64,000 nucleotides of DNA from Straminergon stramineum (taxonomy: Eukaryota > Streptophyta > Bryopsida > Hypnales > Calliergonaceae). Made by a program: the position numbers and the translations under genes. Within the stretch, counting starts at the first letter, position 1. The number at the start of each line of letters is the position of its first letter. Below the pieces are notes generated by a model. The model was not told where the DNA came from, did no database searches, and saw only the letters and a program-made list of their open reading frames with translations. This document shows positions 51,701-62,240 of this stretch, piece by piece. The DNA is taken from positions 42,443,218-42,507,217 of the forward strand of contig OY987263.1 in the NCBI GenBank assembly GCA_963920665.1, read 5' to 3'.

Positions 51701-52310
51701 GGGAGGGTTCCTTATGGAGATAAGCAACTGCTAGTGGAAGAAACCCCATATCACTTACCGAAAGATCAGCCAAACCCTAGGATCAGTTTAAGCGAACGAC
51801 TTACAATCCCTACCTTAGATTTGGTTTCTATGATCTGTCGTTGTAGTAGAAAAGTTTAAAAGCGGCTCTGTGTGACCTGCCTTCTAGATTGGCCATCCGG
51901 AGAGTTGTGAGAGTGTTTCCAGTCTAATCTAGTGCAACATTTGATCTAGGTATATTTTGTGTAGTTTAGTGAGAGGAAAGAGTGTGAGAAATACGAGTGG
52001 TGAGTCCCTACCCCTCTATACAATCAAAGGTGGACCCTTTGAGGGTAAAATAGAGGTAACAAAAACCGGTCTGTGTGTGCGCGTGTGTGAAGAGACGGAT
52101 TCTAGAATCCAGAAATAGAGTGAATCTGGATTGGATTCCGGAAAAGTAGTGCTCCGGAAGAGAGAGAGGAAGAGAAAGGAGTGCTTAAGTTAGTAGAATG
52201 GATAACCTAGGCTTGCAGCAACATACTAGAATCCCTTGGGACGATATTTCGAGTTAGTTTACACGTTTGGATGTTGTAAATGGTATTTTCCGCACGCTAC
52301 GCATACGACA
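48785..52310 (+). mobile_element. Element B: 3.5-kb gag-ORF element inside an exon
   Basis: B is 3526 bp, colinear with element A and bounded by TGTCGCGAGCC and GCATACGACA with perfect ACAAT duplications. It lies in the same orientation as the interrupted pseudogene, between the codons for 'TPSIT' and 'MTTPKD'. It has the same parts as A: ~420-bp leader, long ORF, ~1.1-kb 3' non-coding region, and no LTR pair. The matching length and clean target copies show both are complete insertions of one unit. Confidence 0.9.
49208..51184 (+). pseudogene. Gag-like ORF of element B, seven nonsense codons
   Basis: The ORF starts 'MAEGDIRKTLVTGRM', as in element A, and keeps one frame for 658 codons with no net frameshift. 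In-frame TAG codons lie at 49409, 49586, 50000, 50306, 50804, 50963 and 50972. At 49586, 50000, 50306 and 50972 element A has CAG; at 49409 it has TTG. B keeps TGG at both sites where A has a stop, so the parent frame was intact and each copy decayed separately. The architecture matches A: globular half, acidic linker, coiled coil, Pro/Glu-rich tail. Confidence 0.8.
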
Positions 52311-52315
52311 ACAAT
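52311..52315. repeat. Target-site duplication of element B, right copy (ACAAT)
   Basis: Identical to 48780-48784. Confidence 0.9.
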
Positions 52316-52732
52316 GACAACACCAAAAGATCTAGATGTGATGACAGTGGTCCCTAGGAAGTTTGTGCGGAAAACCAAATTCAATAAGTAAATTTAAATT
52401 CATTCTGAATTCAATGTATGGGCGCTAATTCTAATGTTTCCTAGTTTTAATCTTTTTTATATGTTTGCAGCAATTCTAGATTGATGCTTCATAATGAGGT
52501 CATGAAGAAACTACATCTCACATTAAGTCTAGAGAAGACTTTCGATCTTCCCATATATGCCGAGAAGTTAGCATTTGCATTTGTGGATTTTGGTTGCTCA
52601 AACCCCAAATCACGTAGGAAAGTATATTCTCTTAATGTTCTAAAGTTTATTGATAGGTTAGCATCCAAGTGCCGAGAATCTCGAGATTCTTATTCTACTG
52701 AGGATTCAGAGACCAAGTCTAGTGAAACTTAG

Positions 52733-55700
52733 TTCATGAGATTTATATATCTCATGACTAACCATTATGTATTGGGTTTTTTTATGATTGGATTTGTGTG
52801 TTTTATGGCTAATTTTTTTGTGTGTATCGTAACCCTTTTCAATTTTGCATTGAAAAATTTCTATGGAAATGGATTACATTTCATTGTTGCTTGAAAGACA
52901 TTTGTCAGTAATTTGAACTTGGTACAAGTTCATAGAAAATGGCCTCAGATTTATGTAATTTTTGAATATCCCCAACCCACGGCTACAGGTCCCCCCCTTG
53001 AAAAATCCCTCCAAAAATTTCGAGCTCATAGGCTCATAGACTCATGAGCTCACGCTCACAAGCTCGCCTATTAGCAACCCTACACCGTGGACTTTAATTT
53101 TCGTTAATTGTTGGGGAATGTTGTCGGTTCAGGTACTTCTGTCTATTAGAATGTCGTGAAACTTGTCAGGGATGCTTATTAACATAAATGAAGCTACACC
53201 AATTTTTAGTGGGAATTTATTGCCACCTAAGAAATTTCCAAGAATTTCCCATTACAGGTTAGGGTAGTTGACCATCTAGAAAGATATCTTCTAGCTATCA
53301 AAAAAATCCGAAACTTTTCAGGGAACCTTTCATGGGATCTCATGACACATGTGTAGACTCATATTTTTACTCTACACATTGGCCTAGGGGGGCAAATTCC
53401 ACCTTCTCGTTTAATTATTGGTGGTTGGGAAATCTTCCACATCAAAGGGAATCTTGGCGAACTGACTTCGCTATTGGTTTTCGAGCATGGGTTTTATCCC
53501 AAACCACCTTCTTAGGACCTTAGATTTCTCCATGGTCCTGCCTTGGTATTTTTGACATCTATAAGCCAATAATTTGGGGTTCTATGATTTCGTCGATGGA
53601 ATGGGGAAACTAGAACCTATCTTCGAGAACTGATTTTTATGCCTTATTAGGGTTCCCTGAACCAAATCTAGCTTAAAGATGTGTGTTCCATGTGGGATTT
53701 TGAGCTTGATATGCCCATCACTCAAGATTGACCCATTTGCCACAATTAGTTGGGTTTTAACCTATTTACAACTCGTAGTTGGGCCATTCTAGCTATAATA
53801 TTCTAAAAATAGACCAAATACTATATTGAAATGTGACACTCCTATTTTGATTCTACACTCCTTTTGGGGCTTTTTGTATATGAAAGTGCATTTAAAATGA
53901 CAAAATATGAAAAACAGAAAATAATAAGCCCCTAACAAATTAGGACTCACATCTTGCCACTTTAGTGAGTAAGGGGACATTGGAGGTGACTCCCTAAGCC
54001 TTGCAAGAGATGGGGTGAAGGGGAATAGAAATCTTGAGTGATCAGAGCGTTGTAGCACTTTGATTCGGATGGATTAGGGCGCGTGTCACGCAAGCTTGGA
54101 AAGCTTATGAGAAGACGCATGCATGGGTTGAAAGAATGCGAGAATCCAAGTTGGGAGTCAAAAGTTATGGCTTCTTAAAGTTGACAGTATCCCGGCCGCG
54201 TCCCGAGGCATGGAACGTAGGAAACAAGGTTTGGAGGGAATCCTCTGAGCCAAATAGGGTATGCCACATATCATTGGAAAGCTGAGACAAGATTTTTAGA
54301 ATAATAAGGCTCATGAGGAGATGAGCTATGAGCTAAAAGTTATGAGCATCCAAAGAGGGTGGAGTTCTAGAGAACTACACCTCCTAAAGGACTTGTACCT
54401 TTGGAAGGCCATAACTTACTTAATACTTGTTGTATTGGAGAAAGTGAATAGTTCATGGTAATCTAAGGAAAATGTAGATCATGAAAATGGACTCGCACTT
54501 GAGATTTGGAACTTAGAGCTAAAAGTTATCCCAATGGGAAGATCGGGAGTTTTTGGAGGTTCGGTTTTGAAGAAACTACTTAAAATTGGGTGGTTTTTCA
54601 AGATAGGGAGCATCTTGGGGGATCCCTATGACCTCTGATATGAGGGGGGGGGGGGGGGAATTTGCCGAATCTTGTAGAGAATATTATGAGAAGAAGTGGT
54701 CTCCTCCTCTCGGACGGATGGTGCCATGGTGATCCAAAGTGGCCTCGAGTGGTGAAGTTAGTGTTGAAGCCTCATTATCACTTGTATGTAACCATGAAGT
54801 GTTTATGCACTCCTTGATACCGGTTGGACGGTGTCCGGCTCTACACTAAGTGATAGTATGAGTCTCGTTTGGTGAGTCTCGAAATAAGTTGGGTTGGACG
54901 TACTAGGAAGTTGGGTCCCATTCAACGACGATTAGTACTAGTAGGGAGTAGTGCCTCCACCAAGTGCTTGGACATCAATGAAAATTCCACCCCATGTCAT
55001 CAAATGACATGCTCAGTATTATGCAGGAGTTAAAGGTTAGAAGGAAAGTATTGGAAGTCACGAAGGAATGGAAAACCTCATGACTTGAGTTGGAACTTAA
55101 CATTGTGGGTGCGTGGCATTTGCAGTGTTAGGAAGACATGACCTTTGGAGTCACTAAAAAGTTAAGTGCTTGGAAAAGCACTAGAAGGTGAACTTAAAGT
55201 GGTAAGTGTCACTAAAAGGCGCGATAATGCAAGTATGCCATGGAAAACAAGTAGATGTGTTAATCTATGAGTGAATAATTGTATTGCGTATTTGTATAAA
55301 TGTCAAGTTGTAATAAATGTCCTTCCATTTGAATAATTTAACCATGACCAATTGATTTGTGTATGCTTAGTGGATGTTTGTTAACTGTGAAGCCAAACAA
55401 ATGATCAAATTGTTTGAGATAAACAAAAATGTTGAGTAGTCCATTAGTTGATTGTGATTAAATCCAATTGTGTTAAGATTGTTGAGATTAACAAGTCATC
55501 TTGCATTGGATTAAGTTGATAGAAACTAGTAGCAACTAGTCAAGTGTGTTAGACCAATCCATGGAATCAATTGTTGCTCAATTATATCAATAATTATCAA
55601 ATAGTTTCATTGTGTCAAATGTCCATATTAAACATCTCAGAGATAATTTTTGCTTGGTTTTGTGTTAACGCCAGCTAGAAAATTTGTAACTTTATGGCTA

Positions 55701-56830
55701 TATTAATTGAGTAGGGTAGCCTCCGATTTCAAGCTAATCAGTTGAGTCACAGCTAGTAGGTAGTAGCATGGTCATAGGACCAGTCTAATAGTCTCATGGT
55801 CAAAAAGTTTGAGTCTTGACAAATTGGTTCAATTTAGTGCAAGTGCAACCTATGGCAAAATGTTTGGAAAAGCTACGGGGCAGATGTGAAGAATGAATCA
55901 AGTCAACTAGGAATGGATTTCAACTCTTCATGCCTTGCATATTGGACAACTTGATAGAAAAATACGGATTTGATATTTGTATTCTAAATTAGCAAATAGG
56001 CAAATAATATAATACTACTTAGACGGGAGAGCATAAAAGGGATTTAATTAATAAATAATTGTCTCTAAAATTTTATTGTATTTCAAAATACGTATATCTT
56101 CATGCATTTGATTGCATCGATAATGCATGCATCTCCTATGAAAAATTGACACAAATTTGAAGATTTGACCTAAGGATTTGACATGAGCCAAAGCATACTA
56201 TATAGGACTGGATTGCATACATGGTGTCTATTATATTTGGCATTGGGATTGGACTGCTACAAATTGACTATGAGTGTGGTTTCTTTTATTAAATTTTTAG
56301 ATTAAACCGTAAATCAAAGTAGATAAGTATCCAAAATACCAAACAAGTGACTTTAGCCACATTACAACAAACTTATTGACCTTTCCTTGAGGATTACCAC
56401 CTTGTACTAGTTGTCTTGTGGTTTTGTTGAGTAGACAAAATTTACATTATAAGATTCATGATGAACAATTGATTTCATTAGAAAAATAACTTCTTTACCT
56501 TCCAATTTCAACATATTTCAATGAAGTGAGTCTTTCATTTTGCCATAAAGAATGTGAATTGATGGTAGATGGTGATTGGACTAATTTAGATATTTCCTTC
56601 ATTTTCGACAACTTGGTCATCTAATTTTTGCTAAATTTGACAATTTCTCTTCTTCATTATTATTTTTTTACATTCTTCAAAATAATTAACCCTTGAAGGA
56701 CGGACTAAGGACCATGGAAATCATTCATTTTGATACTGTGAAAGTCATCGGTTTACAAAATTCCAAAAACAATCATTGGAAGTCAAACTATTGTAGAAGA
56801 TCTTCCCTTTCCATACAAAATTTCGAGGAT
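52733..56830. other. Gene-poor region, no gene recognised
   Basis: About 4.1 kb without a convincing coding region. A reiterated GAGCTC/CTCATGAG stretch lies at 53017-53075. A run of 15 G residues is at 54644-54658. The part at 54.1-55.2 kb is less AT-rich and may be old retroelement sequence, but no termini were found. Confidence 0.4.
54644..54658. repeat. G homopolymer (15 bp)
   Basis: Fifteen consecutive G residues, the longest G run seen in the window. The length may be affected by sequencing error. Confidence 0.7.
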
Positions 56831-56836
56831 GAATAG

Positions 56837-57500
56837 TTGCACTTCTGTCCCACACAGAAAGATACTTTGTCATCCATCATCCGTGTCGACTTTTTGGGTC
56901 AATTTCCGCTGATCCTGCCCTACAGGTACGGTACCGATCCTCGCAGGCTTGCCTGGGGCCTTGCAACCAAAGCTTCGTGCTGGTGGTGCTCTCGCTGGCC
57001 ATTCTCCCATTTTCCCTTGCTGGGGATGTTCACGTCCGCTTGCGCAGATCCGTTGCTCGTCGTGGCCTTTGGGTGCCGCTTGGAGTGACTCTTGAATGTC
57101 GTCAGCAGAGAATCGGAGTCGCAAGTGCCGTAGCGGACATCTCCTTCACGGCGGAGTGTGCGGGAGAAGTGGAGCGAGCAGGAGGACTAGCCGAGGAGGA
57201 GCTTTCCTTGAGAGTCGAGGGCTTTCGCAGAGTCCCGCAGTGCAGCGCCGCCTTAGCAGTTGTCGAGAAAGAAACCGCTCCGACGATCGGCAGTCAGTCG
57301 GTGGGGAAGCCGCTTCTCTCATGCGTGGAGCCTCCAAACCCTCGTCCACCGCCACCAACTGAGTGTGTTCATTCCGAGCGGCCAAGGGCTTCCCGACTGT
57401 CCCAGAATGCTCACGAGGGCGTGGTTGGTGACAGTACGTTGTTGGTGCGACGCTGTCGGTAGCGCTCACGGAGCCGCTGCACCAGGTTGAGACTGATGCT
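56837..57500. other. GC-rich patch of unknown function
   Basis: This stretch is much richer in G+C and CpG than its flanks. Overlapping open frames exist on both strands (for example plus 56977-57462 and minus 57146-57469), as expected from base composition. None has a family motif I recognise. It may be a promoter-type CpG-rich region or the degraded 3' coding part of the minus-strand fragment next to it. Confidence 0.4.
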
Positions 57501-57636
57501 CTTTTGTGGTTCTCGATTTTTGACCCATTTTTTTACTGTAAAATGGAGAGCGTCGCGCTGTGTTTTGTTCTGCGGATTTCGTCTTAACGGTTCCGTTTTG
57601 GGTCGTTTTTGGGTGAGTTTTTCTTTCGCTTTGTTT

Positions 57637-58236
57637 CTACCGACAACCGTGATCTTCCGGAGCCTTCGCTCCTTGGTTTTCTTGTGGATGATTTCGACAT
57701 TGTTTCGGCTTTCTTGTGTGGCTTGTACTTGTTTGTTGATGTTCTGACCTACCGTCGATGGTGAAGGGTACTGGAAGAGCTGTTGCTCGGAAGCCATCGG
57801 TACTGCTTCTGAACTCTGTTACCAGAATTAGGAGTCTTGCTTTGGTGTCTGGGGCAAATTCTATATCGCGGGAAATATCTCGTAATTCGCGCAAGATGTC
57901 TATTAACTCGCACGATGGGTTTCACATGACTGTTTCGAACTCGTCTGTAGCTTCACTAGTATCTGTCAGTAGCTTGGACGACGAATCCATCGTTTCAGCC
58001 ACGTCAGGCTGCAGGTGCATCTCGGAATCCACTGTATCGATTTTCTCAGAATCGTTTTTTGAATCTTGGAAAGTCGACTTTGAACACCGAATGCTGCAGA
58101 TGGAATTCTCAATTAGGGCATTGAAATTTTCATGTTCATCTTCACTTGCAATGACCTGATTGGCTCAATTCCGATGCAGTTCAAGCCTCGATTTCAGTTT
58201 GTGTTCTGAATTCAGCATTTGTTCTAGTTCCGCGAG
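57637..58236 (-). pseudogene. Minus-strand coiled-coil gene fragment
   Basis: After an acceptor-like TTTTCCAG (minus strand, ending at 58237) a frame reads 'LAELEQMLNSEHKLKSRLEL', then 'ASEDEHENFNALIENSI', then 'SEMHLQPDVAETMDSSSKLL', then 'ELIDILRELRDISRDI', stopping at 57637. The heptad-like spacing and the Ser/Asp/Glu content look like real protein, such as a kinesin-tail-like or other cytoskeletal coiled coil, but no family can be named. Two in-frame TGA codons interrupt it (after 'LELHRN' and after 'EFETVM'). No motor or other domain is seen. Confidence 0.4.
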
Positions 58237-58599
58237 CTGGAAAATTTATGACTTTCATTAGAATTCGACGAATCAAGTAATTGCACGTCACTCAATCCGG
58301 ACCAAATTGAATTTTAAGAAGGTTTGAAATCCCGTATGGCGGTCCATGATTGTTCCTTTCGGTCAGGTCATTGGTGTCAATGCTCCTGCGCTTGGAGCCC
58401 ATCCCATAGTGCCATCAACCGAGTTCTCACGGTACGCCGTTTATGCAACTCGGAATCCGAGTTCCCACTTTCCCTATGGTCGAGAGTATGGAGTTGGAAT
58501 GGAACGGGTGTGTATGCTTCGTTCACAAGGTGGGACAGAAAGGATTGAGCCTGACAATTTGGATTGAAATGGTGCGCACAAATCCTCCATAATTATCCA

Positions 58600-61500
58600 T
58601 TGTGCATTAGAAGGAAAGCGGAACCCTCGAGGGAACGTGGGTTCTACAGTGGACCAGTTTACTTCATGTGCACCTAATAATAATAAATAGTATTAATAAA
58701 ATATTTATTACATTACTAATATACAGTTTACTTATGTAAGAAAATGTCCTCGGTGCTCCACGTCATTTCTACATCGTGACCAAGGGAAAGTAGCCCAATT
58801 GAGGGCTCAAATTTCTTCTCATTAGAAGAGATTTGAGGGTATGAAGAGGTTGTGAGTTATTTTGAGTTCCCAAGGTCTGGGAACTTGCCACAGCAGCATG
58901 ACATGGCATAGATACTGCCAGGTCAGAAAATGATATTATTTTAAATTAGTTTTTTTTGAAAAAAAATTAGTTTTTTAATTCAGTTAAGGTTTATGAGTAC
59001 TTTTTAGAAATTTTGAGAAAAACTAATTTAAAATTTATTTTTTCCAAAAAATTCGAAACTTAGCCCATTATGGGCTGGTTCCCAATTTCTGGCAGCACAG
59101 GGAACAAGGCAGGGAACAGCCTTGAAACGGGCTCTTGAAGCCCTCAATTCTCCTTTAATGTGAATGGTTGAGATTTTGATGTAGTCGTAATGTAGGTTGG
59201 AATGTTTCCTTCTCCGACATATGCAAGGATATTGACTAATATCTATTGCTGTGATGATGAGGACCTTGCAACCAAGTGAAGAAATGCATTTCGTCAATGT
59301 TGTGTTTGGGTTGTTCTTTATGATTCTTCATTGATGAGTGAGAACGTTTGTATTTTTACTTTAAAATTAGTTTTGAGCTGAAGAATACTTTCACTCGGTA
59401 TCCATTAAAGTATGTCTCTTAATTTCAAAGCTTTGATGGCTCCGTCTACTCAGAGTCCGTTTCATCGTTCCTCAATATGTTGGAACCCTACAGAGTATGT
59501 ATTCGTTTCTACTTTCAGCATCCATTTTCTAAAATTGGCGATATTTCATTACTTTGTTGCTATTTGAATCCCAATCTATCCCTGTCCTAGTTCATGGCTT
59601 GAAAGTAGACCTCGGTGAAGACATATGTCACAATTTTTGATTGCGATTATCGCTAATATCATGGATTTGATGTTTTTCAGACTTCGACCGAGCGGATTGA
59701 TTACTCGACAATGATTGATTAGGATATGGAGATTAGTTGCCTACAATGAACCTGTGGATGGTTTGCTAATGATAAAATGTAATGTCTCGTGCTTATCAAA
59801 ATTTCGCCTTACAAAGCTGGTGGAAACAAAAGGATCCTGAGGACATGATTTTGAAGAGTGAAAAGTGGGTGCATTTGGTCAATGTTTCACATGGTGACCT
59901 TTTTTGCAGAGAAGCCGAACGAAGTACTAGCAAGGCACATGATGGGCAGCAAGTCGCTTTGACGTGTTTCAACTTGCATATACCAAAGCACTGTTTCGTT
60001 CGGTTGAGTTCTGAAGTAGTCTTCAGATGTGTGACCCCCCGAAGGATTGCGTGCTCGACCGTTCTAGTTGTGTCCAAAATTCAACAATGTCACACCTCTG
60101 AAGTTGCTCCATCGAAGAATCCGTGATTGGTGCGTTTCAAAATGGATTGTCGTTTGTCGTTTTCTTTAGTATATTTGGGTGATATGGTTTACCGTTCTTG
60201 TTCTATACACGATTGTAAGACTGACCCATAGCCAGAGTTATAAATTGGTTGTGTTCAGATAACCCTCCCTCTGGTCTATCCATGATGTCAACTGATAGGG
60301 AGCACACGTAGTGATATGATTTTGTATTTCTGACCTAGTATATTTTGATTGAGGTGAGGACTTGTTGCCCTTCTGTTGGTGAAGGATATGGTCTACAGAT
60401 TGTTGGCATTAGTTGGGATGCATGTGTTTTTGACTTGAGAGCTGTAGCTTGTAAATTGAATTTTTGATGAATTTTGATGAACATTGGAATCCTCTAAAAT
60501 TTTTGACAAAGCCCTATCTAGAGAACTAAGGTTGCTTCTTAAATAGGAACAATGCTCAAATGCTTTTTTGAATCCATTTAGGATAGTGTTGTTGGACATT
60601 CTATGTGTTTTTTGTTTGGAAATCATTGGTTCAAGTTTAACAAAGTTCTATTATAGTCAATTTATTCATCCATGTGTTCTTTCCCTATTGTTTTTAGGTT
60701 CTTCATTGGTATCCACTCCAATATGGTGAAGGTGTTAGGTGTGAGTTTGGCTGCAACAATTATCTCCATTTTGGGATGGTGAAATTTCTTCTAAAACCAC
60801 TTTGTAATTGAGATTGTGACCACCACTAGAAGGATTTCCTATTGACCTCATGCCCCTATTATGCAAAGATTTTAGTTCTTGACAAGGCAAAAGTTGTAGT
60901 AACCCTTGTGTTGCACTCCCAAAGTAAGATGCTTTTAGCCTCCTTAAAGGAATTGGCATGTTTTGAGATCAATTCATGTAAAGCATGGTGTTATCGATGG
61001 GGGCACATTGCACATCTATAATTTACATTTGTAATTTGCATTTGTAAATCATGCTAGTGGAAAGGATCTTTGAAATATTGATCAAATTGGCAACTTTAAA
61101 TGCTAGAGAAAATCAATCTCCAATGTTATCTTGGGGTTTGCACCCATGAAAGATTTTTCATTGGGATTGTGGTATGTAGTTTAGCTTATGATTTATAAAT
61201 GTTTGATAAGCACAATTCTTCAAAGTAGTAGTAGAGACTTGTCATGATAGTTCCAAATGAAGGTTTTCAATCCTCACTTTGCTTCATCCTTAATTTGATT
61301 GGTTTTGGTTGGATTTTCAGGTATTTGTATCCGAGTGTTCATAATAGAAGAGGTCAACCTCGTGTAGAGCCCCATGTAGGTGACTTGTGAGGGCTTGGTT
61401 TAAATTTTTGTAATTGTATTGAGACATTCTACATATTGCTTTGACCATGATGAGTAGTTAAGGTGGGTACCCCCAAAATTGTCACTAATTGCTATTGAGT

Positions 61501-62240
61501 GTAATTATTGTTATTAGATTGTTCAAATTTTTATAGTGTTTTATTAGCAAGTAAAAGGAGGTTCCAATGCACCAAAGAAGGTGGCATTTGGAATTTTTTT
61601 GCAAAAGTTATAAAGGAACAAAGTTTGGTTTTAAAAGTGTTTCTTCCACATAGGTACATAATTGATTTTGTAGATAAATATAGAGTGAAGATGGTGGTTT
61701 AGGGTTAGTGGCACATTTTGGGGTACCCATCATAGTGTATTTGTGTTTTTTTCATGGTGAGGTTGTTTTACTATTCATATTTTTATATTTTGGCTTTTTA
61801 GTGTATTTGTGTTCTATCTTGATAGGTAGAGGGTGCTTTGTTTCTAATATTTGTATGTTTTAATTCTTGATTGTGAAGTGGTAGGATGTGAAATGGAGCA
61901 GCGTTAGGATCTTTGATTGAATGTAGGTATTTAGAACAAAGGATGTACTAAACAATGTGCTTGCAGGTAATTAATCAAGAAAACGATCATTATGCGAGAG
62001 ATGGTTTAGATGGTGCTAATGTGCATGGGTAATGTGCTAAACTCTAGAAGGTCTATGTGATTGAGATTTGTCTTCTTTTGGTGTGCTATGGTCATGGCAT
62101 GTTAGAACTTATGAAAAGCAAACCATTTTTATGATTCTTTTAAGTAGTCTCCACTTTTGGTTTGCTTTGTATCTATATAGTTGCCTCTATTCGGATTTAA
62201 TCATCTTGTTTTGAAAGAGGTTTTGGTGATGTGGGTGTAG
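58600..62240. other. Intergenic, upstream of the right-hand TNL
   Basis: Mostly AT-rich DNA. An AT-rich inverted repeat lies at 58939-59033. Short open frames (for example 59782-60126 and 61508-61702) have no motif I can support. The promoter and first exon of the TNL should be in the last part, but no start was identified. Confidence 0.4.
58939..59033. repeat. AT-rich inverted repeat (~95 bp)
   Basis: TTTTAAATTAGTTTTT at the left is matched by the inverted GAAAAACTAATTTAAAA at the right, with about 60 bp between them. It could be a small foldback element. Confidence 0.5.

Larger units (their letters stand above)
44086..52732 (+). pseudogene. ParB-like plus amino-methyltransferase-like pseudogene, 10-11 exons, split by element B
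   Basis: Coding segments with matching splice phases are about 44086-44220, 44275-44699, 44838-45030, 45188-45382, 45463-45678, 45821-46057, 46160-46839, 46935-~47310, 48273-48563, 48652-48784 joined to 52316-52387, and 52471-52732. Near 44530-44570 'FVCDGNHRRLAW' matches the ParB/sulfiredoxin-type box. A Lys/Glu-rich linker follows (46440-46600). The 3' half looks like a permuted N4/N6 amino-methyltransferase: 'VDLVIVDCHKNLL' at the catalytic (DPPY-type) position, 'LQDDGSIIVIHSH', then 'KPWRGPQQKDP' and 'GDIVLDCTTLIGASIAACRG' at the cofactor site. Usual catalytic residues are missing. TAG at 44686, 44893, 45028 and 48287, TGA at 46019 and 48491, and a frameshift near 46760 disable it. The family assignment rests on motif resemblance. 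Confidence 0.65.

Noticed and set aside
56837..57490. Overlapping open frames on both strands in the GC-rich patch
   Set aside because: High G+C lowers stop frequency in all frames; none shows a motif or convincing codon pattern.
59782..60126. 114-codon plus-strand frame and its minus-strand shadow
   Set aside because: No recognisable domain, no splice or start support, and both strands are equally open.
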